Of a stretch of DNA of 64,000 bases, positions 43,340-50,340 are shown piece by piece. Both the position numbers and the translations under genes were made by a program. The DNA is from Thiothrix caldifontis. Its GTDB lineage: Bacteria; Pseudomonadota; Gammaproteobacteria; Thiotrichales; Thiotrichaceae. Position 1 is the stretch's first letter; each line of letters starts with the position of its first letter. The notes beneath the pieces are model-generated. The model saw only the letters and a list, made by a program, of their open reading frames with translations, made no database searches and was not told the origin of the DNA. The stretch covers positions 62,001 through 126,000 of the forward strand of contig NZ_FNQP01000003.1 in assembly GCF_900107695.1 (NCBI RefSeq), written 5' to 3'.

Positions 43340-43879
43340 ATGTTTAGTCAGTATTTTCGTTTTAACCGCCTTGACCAGCAGTTGTCGGAACACCGCGCTA
43401 AGCTGCATCGCATGGCAGTGGCATGGTGTGGCGATAGCGCGTTAGCCGACGATCTGGTGCAAGACACCCTTGCAAAAGCCTTGGAAAAACAAGAGCAGCT
43501 CAAAGATGAAGCGCGTTTAGGCGCGTGGCTGTACAAAATCCTCCACAACTGCTGGATGGAGCATTTGCGCACCCAAAAGCCGACGCTGGACATCGACGAT
43601 ATGGAGTTAACCTGTACGGATTGCCCCGAAAAACACTTCGCCGATGATCAACTGGCAACGCAAGTGCGCCTTGCGGTGGAATCGCTGCCCGTTAGTCAAT
43701 GCCAAGTCATGACCTTGGTGGATTTAGAAGGGTGCAGCTACGAACAAGTCGCGTCGATTCTCGATATTCCGGTGGGAACGGTGATGAGCCGCCTCAGCCG
43801 TGCCCGCGAAACCATGAAAAAACGCCTGCAAGGGATACGCCAAACTGACAACGTTCACTATTTACGGAGAGTGAAATGA
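43340..43879 (+). CDS. ECF-type RNA polymerase sigma factor
   Basis: The 179-residue protein has sigma region 2 (HRMAVAWCGDSALADDLVQDTLAKAL) and region 4 (LPVSQCQVMTLVDLEGCSYEQVASIL, then DIPVGTVMSRLSRAR), with no region 1 or 3, as in ECF sigma factors. Its stop overlaps the start of the anti-sigma-like gene in ATGA. It is divergent from soxB and has an ECF-type promoter of its own, so it likely controls itself, soxB and perhaps soxY1Z1. The signal is presumably passed on by the downstream membrane protein. Confidence 0.92.
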   Translation: MFSQYFRFNRLDQQLSEHRAKLHRMAVAWCGDSALADDLVQDTLAKALEKQEQLKDEARLGAWLYKILHNCWMEHLRTQKPTLDIDDMELTCTDCPEKHFADDQLATQVRLAVESLPVSQCQVMTLVDLEGCSYEQVASILDIPVGTVMSRLSRARETMKKRLQGIRQTDNVHYLRRVK

Positions 43880-44568
43880 ATCCCGATCAGCTAACCATCC
43901 ACGACCGCCTGCACGCCCTCGCAGACGGGCAATTGGATGCTGAACAAACCCGCTACGTGTTAGCTCAGGTGGAAACTGACCTTGGGCTGCAAAAAGAATT
44001 GTGCGAAATCCAGCGCATCAAACACTTGGTGAAATCGGCTTACCCCTTACCAGTTTTGCGCCAGCCCGTGCGTCGCCCACCAGTATGGCAACAAGCTGCA
44101 ACGGTTGCTTTGGTGTTTGGGCTTACCTTTCTTGCTGGCGCAGGCAGTAGCCACTACGTGCCGAAATTGTGGCAGCCCGAAGGGTTGACGTTGGAAAATG
44201 CAGCGGCACACGACGACCGTTTTATTGTGTTCGTCGATTCACATGAGCCAGCTAAGCTAGAAAAGGCTCTGGTGAAAGCCGAAACACTGGCGGAGCAGGT
44301 CGAGCATAAAGATGGCAGTGTTTATGTTGTAACCAGTGCAGAGGGCATTGATTTATTACGTTTGGGCGAAACTCAGCACGAAGGACGAATTTTGCAGATG
44401 AGCGAAAAATATCCCCATTTGCGCTTTGTGGCGTGCAGCAATACGTTATATTCCTACCACCAACGTGGGGAATTAGTGGCATTGGTGGAGGATACGGAAG
44501 TTGCACCATCGGCGGTGGAGTTTGTGGTGAAACACATGCGTGACGGTTGGCGTTACATCGCTATTTAA
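43876..44568 (+). CDS. Membrane anti-sigma-like protein with periplasmic DsrE-like domain
   Basis: The 230-residue protein has an N-terminal ~55-residue part resembling anti-sigma domains (IHDRLHALADGQLDAEQTRYV), one membrane helix (residues ~73-91) and a C-terminal domain of ~120 residues. That domain resembles DsrE-family proteins: IVFVDSHEPAKLEKAL, GIDLLRLGETQH, LRFVACSNTLYSYHQRG (Cys187) and APSAVEFVVKHMRDGW. Orientation would put the DsrE-like part outside. DsrE relatives bind or carry sulfur at a conserved Cys. I infer that it inhibits the sigma factor until a reduced sulfur species is sensed. The fusion is unusual; the anti-sigma assignment rests on operon position, topology and weak similarity. 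Confidence 0.72.
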   Translation: MNPDQLTIHDRLHALADGQLDAEQTRYVLAQVETDLGLQKELCEIQRIKHLVKSAYPLPVLRQPVRRPPVWQQAATVALVFGLTFLAGAGSSHYVPKLWQPEGLTLENAAAHDDRFIVFVDSHEPAKLEKALVKAETLAEQVEHKDGSVYVVTSAEGIDLLRLGETQHEGRILQMSEKYPHLRFVACSNTLYSYHQRGELVALVEDTEVAPSAVEFVVKHMRDGWRYIAI

Positions 44569-44601
44569 CTCGCCACACAGGCTGTCTTATAGGGAAGCTG
44601 C

Positions 44602-45321
44602 TCAGCGTTTGCTGGCAGTATCACCCCAATCCAAATTGTTGCAGGCTTCGCACTCTTCTTTGAGGATTCCCATCCACACCAGCAAGGAATGCACTTTGCA
44701 CCCCATACAAAATCCCAACACCGTTTCCATCCACATAAACCCAAAGCACACCCACACTAGCACCAGCGGGATCCACGATGGCATGTAGTTGTACGTTTCC
44801 GGTAGTTGTTCACTGCCTGCAATGGCATTGACCCAGCCTGCGAAGGTTTCGGGATTGAAAAAAATTAGGCAGGTGACAATAAAACTGGCTCCAATCGCCC
44901 AAGCAAACCGTTTCGGTAGTAACGGTTTCCACACCGGGCGCAGGTTTTTAGCCAGAAAGCTGCTGAGCAGAATGGTGGGGGAAAGCCGCGAAGTGCTTAC
45001 AAACATGCCGGAAATCATTTCAAATAGCGCGTAAAACAACACCCATGTTTGCGTGCTGTAATCAAACGTGCGCTTGACGGCTTCGACGCTGTAAATAATG
45101 CGCCCATCAAAATCGGTTTCGAGCGTGTCGGTAATGACCTCGCCGGTGATGACCCAATCCGAACCAAAGATGGCATCAAACAGCGTGAATGCCATGTAGA
45201 TGGGAATCGCGAGCAACAGCCCCGCGCGGATGCGCACAGCGGTGTCGTTAATGTAAGGGCTGACTTCGTTGCGGTCACGAAACCACAAATCTTTGCAGCA
45301 AGAGATAATCCAATTGACCAT
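44602..45321 (-). CDS. DUF4395-related membrane protein
   Basis: The 239-residue protein has about four membrane segments (near 33-50, 95-112, 140-157 and 183-203). The C-terminal region matches the DUF4395 pattern: LPKRFAWAIGASFIVT followed by ETVLGFCMGCKVHSLL, with the CxxC typical of that family. Members often lie near sulfur-transfer or thioredoxin genes and their function is unknown. It is the last gene of the sox-linked minus-strand run, 69 bases after the dsrE gene and separated from it by a strong hairpin. Several Cys (CC at 8-9, ECEAC near the end) are also notable. Confidence 0.7.
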   Translation of the reverse strand: MVNWIISCCKDLWFRDRNEVSPYINDTAVRIRAGLLLAIPIYMAFTLFDAIFGSDWVITGEVITDTLETDFDGRIIYSVEAVKRTFDYSTQTWVLFYALFEMISGMFVSTSRLSPTILLSSFLAKNLRPVWKPLLPKRFAWAIGASFIVTCLIFFNPETFAGWVNAIAGSEQLPETYNYMPSWIPLVLVWVCFGFMWMETVLGFCMGCKVHSLLVWMGILKEECEACNNLDWGDTASKR

Positions 45322-45348
45322 GAGGGTTAATTCCTAGCTTGATAGGTC

Positions 45349-45380
45349 AGAATGGTGCTGAGTTTACTCAGCACCATTCT
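45349..45380. terminator. Strong intercistronic hairpin
   Basis: AGAATGGTGCTGAGT (45349-45363) pairs perfectly with 45366-45380 over 15 bases with only two bases between the arms. There is no T-run on either side. It lies between the dsrE-like stop and the DUF4395 start and could stabilise or attenuate the transcript. Confidence 0.6.
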
Positions 45381-45390
45381 TGTTCTGCGA

Positions 45391-45966
45391 TTACGGTTTC
45401 AGCAATTGGTAGCCTTGCGACTGCAAACGACCAGCTTCTGCCACACCGGAGGGAATCACGTCTTCTGCTTTGGCATCGTACAAGTCCTCAAACTTGATTT
45501 TGCGCCCGGTCAGGGTGTTGTAACACACTTGGAATTTCACGCCTTTTTCCTTTAGCTCGGCGATTTTTGCTGGCAATTTGGCGTCAGCGTTCATTTCCAC
45601 CTGCTTGGCGGTGGTCAGCAAACCTAGGCCGTCGCCGTTCATGACGATGATTGCGTCGGTTTTTTTGCCGGTTTGATCCAGTGCTTTGATGTAATTGCTG
45701 ATATTGCCCAGTACACCAAGGTATTTCTTTTCGTCACCCTCCATCGTGACGTGAACTACCACTTTTTCTGCACCCGCGTAATAGTCATCGGCGACTTTCG
45801 GGGCTGGCACGCCGGGGTCGAATTTCGCGTCGGCAGGCTTGGCATCAGCAGCCGGAGCAGCGGCAGCTTCTGTTTTAGCTTCAGCCGGTTTGGCATCGTC
45901 AGCAAGTGCAAGACCAGCAACGCTGCTGGCAGTCATCAATAAACCCAGTATGATTGGTTTTAACAT
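45391..45966 (-). CDS. Periplasmic DsrE family protein
   Basis: The 191-residue protein has a signal peptide (LKPIILGLLMTASSVAGLALA), an Ala/Lys/Glu-rich linker (residues 23-60) and one DsrE-like domain: KVVVHVTMEGDEKKYLGVLGN, DAIIVMNGDGLGLL, and GVKFQVCYNTLTGRKI with the conserved Cys148. Its domain is of the same type as that of the anti-sigma-like protein 800 bases away. It follows the metallo-hydrolase gene by 49 bases. It may bind sulfur or sulfane sulfur in the periplasm; this is inference from the family. Confidence 0.82.
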   Translation of the reverse strand: MLKPIILGLLMTASSVAGLALADDAKPAEAKTEAAAAPAADAKPADAKFDPGVPAPKVADDYYAGAEKVVVHVTMEGDEKKYLGVLGNISNYIKALDQTGKKTDAIIVMNGDGLGLLTTAKQVEMNADAKLPAKIAELKEKGVKFQVCYNTLTGRKIKFEDLYDAKAEDVIPSGVAEAGRLQSQGYQLLKP

Positions 45967-46015
45967 GGGTCGTCTCCTCCTACGGTTGATAAAATTGTTC
46001 TAATTCAAATTGTGT

Positions 46016-46966
46016 TTATTGCATTCCTTCCTGTTCCAGCGACAGGTAGACCTGATAAGCATTGCGGCGGTTGGCTTCTTCAAATGCAGGCAGGTGGATG
46101 AAATCGCCCCAGTCGGTGGCGGCATAGGCTTCGTCAAACGGGGTCATGTCTTCGACGGCTTTGCCCATGGTTTCACGCAGGAATTCGATGTATTGCACCG
46201 TGGTTTTAATCACTTCCTGCGGTTTTTTGGACATCGGGCCGTGACCGGGAACCATCGCAGTGAGTTTGCCTTGCGCCATGTCTTTTAAGCGTTCCAGCCA
46301 GATTTTGGTATTGGCATCGCCCACGAAAGGCACGCGGCCTTCAAAAATTAAATCGCCAATCAGCAATACGCCATCTGGCTCGACCAGCACGCTTTGGTCG
46401 CCATCAGAATGCGCTTTGCCGTTGAAAATGAGTTTGAGGGTGACACCGCCGAGGGTGATTTCCTCATTGCCATCGACGTAACGGTCGGGTTTAACCAAGC
46501 GGGTGTCAGCATTGACCCACGGGGCAAGCTCTTCACGCCGCGAAGCCAGCAAGGTTTCGGCATTGTCCGCATTGAGGTATTCCTCAGCACCAGCGGGGGC
46601 GATGATTTCCGCGCCCAAATCTTTAAAAACTTGTAAACCGTAAATATGGTCGGCGTGATAATGGCTGACAATGACCTTTTTCACCGGCTTGTCGGTCACT
46701 TTTTTGAGTTTTTGCAGGAATAATTGCGCTAACGCTGGTGTGCCAAGGGTATCGAATAGAACCACGCCTTCGTCAGTGACAATCACCGCCGCGTTGGAAA
46801 TGAAACCGTGGTTTTGGGTGGCAGCACCCGGTGCGCCTTGCACATAGTAAACGTGTTCGGAAACCTTGATCAGCTCCATCACGACGGGAGGCAGTTTGTC
46901 ATCAGCATGGGCATTCAGCCCGATGGTTAAACAGAGAAGGGTGAAGAATGCAGCGATAACGCGCAT
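46016..46966 (-). CDS. Periplasmic metallo-beta-lactamase-fold hydrolase (SoxH-like)
   Basis: The 316-residue protein has a signal peptide (MRVIAAFFTLLCLTIGLNAHA, cut after AHA) and a metallo-beta-lactamase fold: VSHYHADHIYGL (HxHxDH), FNGKAHSDGDQSV (third His), LLIGDLIFEG (bridging Asp) and VPGHGP (last His). Such proteins are frequent in sox operons as soxH or similar; a sulfur-related thiol esterase or glyoxalase-type activity is possible but not defined. A GGAGG Shine-Dalgarno precedes the ATG. It lies after soxZ1, with a 28-base palindrome between. Confidence 0.83.
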   Translation of the reverse strand: MRVIAAFFTLLCLTIGLNAHADDKLPPVVMELIKVSEHVYYVQGAPGAATQNHGFISNAAVIVTDEGVVLFDTLGTPALAQLFLQKLKKVTDKPVKKVIVSHYHADHIYGLQVFKDLGAEIIAPAGAEEYLNADNAETLLASRREELAPWVNADTRLVKPDRYVDGNEEITLGGVTLKLIFNGKAHSDGDQSVLVEPDGVLLIGDLIFEGRVPFVGDANTKIWLERLKDMAQGKLTAMVPGHGPMSKKPQEVIKTTVQYIEFLRETMGKAVEDMTPFDEAYAATDWGDFIHLPAFEEANRRNAYQVYLSLEQEGMQ

Positions 46967-47040
46967 GAGTCCTCCGGTAAAGCGTGAAAGTTTGGGCGTG
47001 TGTGGGGCAGTGGTTAGTTGTTATGCTTTGTTGTGGTGTG

Positions 47041-47068
47041 GTAGAGACGCAAAATTTTGCGTCTCTAC
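47041..47068. repeat. Perfect 28-base palindrome
   Basis: GTAGAGACGCAAAA (47041-47054) is followed directly by its exact reverse complement to 47068. It sits between soxZ1 and the metallo-hydrolase gene. Its style (GTAG...CTAC ends, no loop sequence needed) matches the other intergenic palindromes of this window, though the internal sequence differs. Confidence 0.85.
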
Positions 47069-47080
47069 GGGCAGCGCAGA

Positions 47081-47389
47081 TTACGCTACGTCAGCTTCGG
47101 CAGAGTCTTTCTCGCCTTTGTTGTCAGTCCACGCGAGTTTCACTTTGTCACCCGCTTTGCCCGCGTAGTTGAACGCGAGGTAAGGGTTCTTGGAGACAGA
47201 GCCACCCCACTTGGCGGTCAGGATAGTTTTGTCACCCGCCGTGACCACGATGTCCTGAATGAAATGCGCCGGAACCAGTTCGCCGGTTTTCTTGTCTTTG
47301 CGCTGCCCGGTTTCCATCGGGTGTGTCATGAGTGCTTTGACTTCAACAACATCGCCTTTGGCAGCGGCTTTAAGTTTAATACTAGACAT
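47081..47389 (-). CDS. soxZ: Sulfur-carrier complex subunit SoxZ, copy 1
   Basis: The 102-residue protein has the SoxZ pattern: VEVKALMTHPMETGQRKDK, VPAHFIQDIVV, NPYLAFNYAGKAGDKVKLAW. SoxZ forms the heterodimer with SoxY. It differs from copy 2 only at residues 10-14 (AKGDV against VKDGT), four changes in 102. The ATG at 47389 is chosen by analogy with copy 2; a start two codons upstream exists. It follows soxY1. Confidence 0.95.
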   Translation of the reverse strand: MSSIKLKAAAKGDVVEVKALMTHPMETGQRKDKKTGELVPAHFIQDIVVTAGDKTILTAKWGGSVSKNPYLAFNYAGKAGDKVKLAWTDNKGEKDSAEADVA

Positions 47390-47879
47390 GATCAATGCTC
47401 CTCTGAATTAGCCGCCGCAGCCGCCGATAGTGACTTTAACTTCTTGCTTGGCGGTGTACGATTTGTCACCGGCTTTAGCAATCGCAACCACGTTAGCGGT
47501 CTTACCCATTTTGATACGGGTAGACGCTTCGGGTTGTGTGCCTTCACCGAGGATGAAGGTAGCTGCCAGAGGGGTAGGGTTGCCATCAACAAGGATGCTG
47601 ATTTCCGTTGTACCAGCCACGCCGGAGGTGACAGTAACAGGGACAACCGCGCCGTTTTCAGCGATTTCAGGGGCTTTGATTTTGATGTCAGCGGAATCTT
47701 CCGGGGTCAATGCCATGGTTTTCAGGGCTTCTTCCATGGTTTTGGCGTCAAATGCACCGCCGCCTTCTGCCATGACCATGCGTGGGGTCAGCAAGCCAGC
47801 GCTGACCGCAAGGCCAGCCGCACTGGCTGCTAGTGTGCCTTGCAAAAATGTTCTGCGTTTCATAAGTTCCTCTCTCCAG
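47087..47879 (-). repeat. Near-identical direct duplication of soxYZ, unit 1
   Basis: This ~790-base unit, covering soxY1, the intergenic linker and soxZ1, is nearly identical to 48917-49709. The linker reads the same GCTCCTCTGAATTAGCC in both. Identity falls away immediately before the soxY ribosome site and after the soxZ 3' end. soxA lies between the two units. Confidence 0.9.
47408..47863 (-). CDS. soxY: Sulfur-carrier protein SoxY, copy 1
   Basis: The 151-residue protein has a Tat-like signal (MKRRTFLQGTLAASAAGLAV) and the sulfur-binding C-terminus KVTIGGCGG, whose Cys carries the pathway intermediates. Only one residue differs from copy 2 (E for D in TMEEALK). It starts at 47863 with a Shine-Dalgarno GAGAGAGGAAC. 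An ECF-like promoter (47939-47964) precedes it, so copy 1 can be transcribed apart from the upstream soxXYZA run. Confidence 0.95.
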   Translation of the reverse strand: MKRRTFLQGTLAASAAGLAVSAGLLTPRMVMAEGGGAFDAKTMEEALKTMALTPEDSADIKIKAPEIAENGAVVPVTVTSGVAGTTEISILVDGNPTPLAATFILGEGTQPEASTRIKMGKTANVVAIAKAGDKSYTAKQEVKVTIGGCGG

Positions 47880-47904
47880 AGATGTTTTGTGAGCGTAATA
47901 GCGC

Positions 47905-47923
47905 TGAGAGCAAGCCACTCTCA
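47905..47923. other. Small hairpin in the soxY1 leader
   Basis: TGAGAG (47905-47910) pairs with CTCTCA (47918-47923) around a 7-base loop, some 40 bases before the soxY1 start and downstream of its predicted promoter. Confidence 0.35.
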
Positions 47924-47938
47924 ACATTCAGAGGTAAT

Positions 47939-47964
47939 GATGTTAGCAGCGCTAAAAATATTCC
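47939..47964 (-). promoter_or_regulatory. ECF-like promoter upstream of soxY1
   Basis: On the minus strand GGAAT (complement of 47960-47964) is 17 bases from CATC (complement of 47939-47942), one base off the CGTC of the soxB and sigma promoters. The -35 element continues as GGAATATTTT, as before soxB. Confidence 0.5.
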
Positions 47965-47984
47965 GTTTTTTTTATTCAAGTGCA

Positions 47985-48010
47985 TAAAAAACCCAGCGTT
48001 AAGCCGGGTT
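47985..48010 (-). terminator. Rho-independent terminator after soxA
   Basis: On the minus strand AACCCGGC pairs with GCTGGGTT across TTAAC, followed by a T-run ending at about 47985. It begins 33 bases after the soxA stop, so the upstream run ends here at least partly. Confidence 0.82.
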
Positions 48011-48043
48011 CAAGTCGATTGTCAGATCGAACGTAAGGTGTGC

Positions 48044-48898
48044 TTACTTACGTGAGCCGGGGCCGTTCCATTCCAAGCCATTAGACATATAAGTCAGGAA
48101 ATATTCCAATGCTTTATATTCATCACTTTGAGCCTTGAAATTGGCAGCACGTACCATGGTGTTGCAACCCATGAAACGGTTATGCAGGGTGGTGATTTCA
48201 CCATCCGCAGACCGGTAAGTCGGCCAGTGGGTGACATGACCAACCGCAGGGCTAAGCAAATCCGCACGGATCATTTTACCTGCATTATTGGTGTGGCAAT
48301 CTGCACAAGACATATTCAACTGACCACGTTTGGCGTAGTAGAAGTTTTTGCCTTTTTCGTACCAATCAACGGCTTTGCCTTCCGGAGTAGCAACGTTGAT
48401 TTTTTCACCACGATTTTCCATCGCAATGTAAGCCATCAACTGTGCGATTTTACCTTTATTCAGCAATGGCTTGCCTTCCTTGTCAACGAAGCCTTCGCCG
48501 TCACCTTCTGTCTTACAGGCGTTTAATGCGCCTTCAGCCGTGACGATAGTGTCTTTCTCAGCATCGTAGTAAGGGTATTTGGTGCGGATGGATTTGATGT
48601 CACCCATGCAATCCGCATAGGTTTTGCCATTTTTAAAAGGTGTTTCCCAGATGGTTTTTCCCGCATCAATGTCGGGTTCGTAAGGAGGGAATGACGATTC
48701 CATTTCTTCCCATTGGGCTTTCAAGTTGGCATCCAAGGCATAAGCACCGTCTTTAAAATCTTCAAATGGTATGTCTTTGAATGCTGTCTTGAAATGGTCT
48801 TGGAATGCAGTCAAATCTTCGGCAGGGTCTGCGTGTACGGCGTTGATTGCTGCGAATGACAAAGACATCGCAACTGCTGCTGTCAATACTTTTTTCAT
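48044..48898 (-). CDS. soxA: Sulfur oxidation c-type cytochrome SoxA
   Basis: SoxA joins thiosulfate to SoxY-Cys with SoxX. The 284-residue protein has a signal peptide (KKVLTAAVAMSLSFAAINAVHA) and one haem motif, SCADCH, so it is the monohaem type. The N-terminal domain keeps CMGD and CKTEG, likely a disulfide in place of a second haem. The active-site Cys is in RFMGCNTMVRA, and the C-terminus LEYFLTYMSNGLEWNGPG is standard. A Shine-Dalgarno GGAGG precedes the ATG. It sits between the two soxYZ copies. Confidence 0.95.
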   Translation of the reverse strand: MKKVLTAAVAMSLSFAAINAVHADPAEDLTAFQDHFKTAFKDIPFEDFKDGAYALDANLKAQWEEMESSFPPYEPDIDAGKTIWETPFKNGKTYADCMGDIKSIRTKYPYYDAEKDTIVTAEGALNACKTEGDGEGFVDKEGKPLLNKGKIAQLMAYIAMENRGEKINVATPEGKAVDWYEKGKNFYYAKRGQLNMSCADCHTNNAGKMIRADLLSPAVGHVTHWPTYRSADGEITTLHNRFMGCNTMVRAANFKAQSDEYKALEYFLTYMSNGLEWNGPGSRK

Positions 48899-48910
48899 GA
48901 AAACCTCCAG

Positions 48911-49219
48911 TTAAGCAACGTCAGCTTCGGCAGAGTCTTTCTCGCCTTTGTTGTCAGTCCAAGCGAGTTTCACTTTGTCGCCTGCCTTACCTGCGTAGTT
49001 AAACGCGAGGTAAGGGTTCTTGGAGACAGAGCCACCCCATTTAGCGGTCAGGATGGTTTTGTCACCCGCTGTGACCACGATATCCTGAATGAAATGCGCC
49101 GGAACGAGTTCGCCGGTTTTCTTGTCTTTACGCTGCCCAGTTTCCATCGGGTGTGTCATCAGTGCTTTGACTTCGACAGTGCCGTCTTTCACAGCAGCTT
49201 TAAGTTTAATACTAGACAT
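48911..49219 (-). CDS. soxZ: Sulfur-carrier complex subunit SoxZ, copy 2
   Basis: This 102-residue SoxZ is identical to copy 1 except at four positions within residues 10-14. It keeps KALMTHPMETGQRKDKKTG and PYLAFNYAGKAGDKV. It lies 17 bases after soxY2 and 12 bases before soxA. Because this copy is within the run starting at soxX, it is likely co-transcribed with soxX and soxA. Confidence 0.95.
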   Translation of the reverse strand: MSSIKLKAAVKDGTVEVKALMTHPMETGQRKDKKTGELVPAHFIQDIVVTAGDKTILTAKWGGSVSKNPYLAFNYAGKAGDKVKLAWTDNKGEKDSAEADVA

Positions 49220-49709
49220 GTGTGTGCTCCTCTGAATTAGCCGCCGCAGCCGCCGATGGTGACTTTAACTTCTTGCTTAGCGGTGTACGATTTGTCACCG
49301 GCTTTGGCAATCGCGACAACGTTAGCGGTCTTACCCATTTTGATACGGGTAGACGCTTCGGGTTGTGTGCCTTCACCGAGGATGAAGGTAGCTGCCAGTG
49401 GGGTAGGGTTGCCATCAACAAGGATGCTGATTTCCGTTGTACCAGCCACGCCGGAGGTGACAGTAACAGGGACAACCGCGCCGTTTTCAGCGATTTCAGG
49501 GGCTTTGATTTTGATGTCAGCGGAATCTTCCGGTGTCAATGCCATGGTTTTCAGGGCATCTTCCATGGTTTTGGCGTCAAATGCACCGCCGCCTTCTGCC
49601 ATAACCATGCGTGGGGTCAGCAAGCCAGCGCTGACCGCAAGACCAGCCGCACTGGCTGCGAGTGTGCCTTGCAAAAATGTTCTACGTTTCATAAGTTTCC
49701 TCTCTCCAA
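48917..49709 (-). repeat. Near-identical direct duplication of soxYZ, unit 2
   Basis: This is the partner of 47087-47879. Differences between the units are mostly silent third-base changes, with replacements concentrated in the first codons of soxZ. Such high identity indicates a recent duplication or continuing gene conversion. Confidence 0.9.
49237..49692 (-). CDS. soxY: Sulfur-carrier protein SoxY, copy 2
   Basis: The 151-residue protein starts at ATG 49692, the homologous position to copy 1, with GAGAGAGGA ahead of it; the longer reading to 49719 is not used. It has the same Tat-type signal and the C-terminal IGGCGG carrier site. It differs from copy 1 at one residue. It follows soxX by 36 bases in a run toward soxA. 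Confidence 0.95.
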   Translation of the reverse strand: MKRRTFLQGTLAASAAGLAVSAGLLTPRMVMAEGGGAFDAKTMEDALKTMALTPEDSADIKIKAPEIAENGAVVPVTVTSGVAGTTEISILVDGNPTPLAATFILGEGTQPEASTRIKMGKTANVVAIAKAGDKSYTAKQEVKVTIGGCGG

Positions 49710-49728
49710 AATTCAGCAAATCTAGGTA

Positions 49729-50139
49729 TTACAGACCTGAAATGAATTCGACAACTTTATCCAGTTGCTCGTCATTCAGAATCCCCATCGGGCCAAACGG
49801 AATCATGATGGTATTAGGATTCGCGACCCGTGCATCATAGATTTGGGCTTTGAGTTTTTCTTTATCTGGGAAACGCGCTGCCATTCCAATTAATGGTGGA
49901 CCAATATTGCCGGGCAATTCACCGCCAGCAATCATGTGACACGCCAAGCAGTTGCCCAACCCACGATCAAATGCCAAGTCTTTACCTGTCATTTCTTTTT
50001 TTGCTTCTGCTGGTTTTGCTTCCGCTTTTGCAGCGTCTGCTTTTTTATCATCGGCTGCATAAGCAGACGAGAATACAGCGGTTAAAGCCAACACGGAAAC
50101 CGATGCTGACATTACCAAAGTGCGAAAAAGTTTCCGCAT
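49729..50139 (-). CDS. soxX: Sulfur oxidation c-type cytochrome SoxX
   Basis: The 136-residue monohaem cytochrome c has a signal peptide (residues ~1-29), a short Lys/Ala/Glu linker and the haem site NCLACHMI, with GNIGPPLIGMAARFP and the Met ligand region ANPNTIMIPFG. It partners SoxA. The gene is first in the minus-strand sox run. Upstream are two tandem short inverted repeats (50158-50183) overlapping the probable leader. Confidence 0.92.
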   Translation of the reverse strand: MRKLFRTLVMSASVSVLALTAVFSSAYAADDKKADAAKAEAKPAEAKKEMTGKDLAFDRGLGNCLACHMIAGGELPGNIGPPLIGMAARFPDKEKLKAQIYDARVANPNTIMIPFGPMGILNDEQLDKVVEFISGL

Positions 50140-50157
50140 AACGACCTCCTCTCTAAA

Positions 50158-50183
50158 CGAAACATTTCGATGAAACGTGTTTC
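50158..50183. promoter_or_regulatory. Tandem inverted repeats ahead of soxX
   Basis: CGAAA-CA-TTTCG (50158-50169) and GAAAC-GT-GTTTC (50172-50183) are two adjacent 12-base dyads with 5-base arms, 19-44 bases before the soxX start. They resemble operator half-sites for a dimeric regulator. No GGAAT/CGTC pair of the soxB kind is seen here, so soxX may be controlled differently. Confidence 0.4.
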
Positions 50184-50310
50184 TCTACGCTTGTGAGATG
50201 GCTGGTGTAGTACATCTTACCAAACATTGAGAAATATCAACTTTCGGATTGGGAGCTTAACTGATTGTGGTAAAACACGCAAAAAAACTTTAATAAAACC
50301 AGTGGTTTAT

Positions 50311-50334
50311 ATAAGAATATAATTATATTCTTAT
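50311..50334. promoter_or_regulatory. AT-rich 24-base perfect palindrome
   Basis: ATAAGAATAT (50311-50320) is followed by AATT and its exact reverse complement to 50334. It lies 7 bases after the bepA-like stop and ~170 bases before soxX. It could be an operator of the soxX run or a weak hairpin after bepA. Confidence 0.4.
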
Positions 50335-50340
50335 TATTGG

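Noticed and set aside
47057-47833. 258-codon open frame opposite soxZ1 and soxY1
   Set aside because: A similar antisense frame occurs at the duplicate soxYZ unit only because the DNA is duplicated; no ribosome site or protein similarity.
48101-48115. GGAAATATTCC inside soxA as another ECF -35 element
   Set aside because: It lies in the coding region with no CGTC at 16-17 bases in a useful orientation; likely coincidence.
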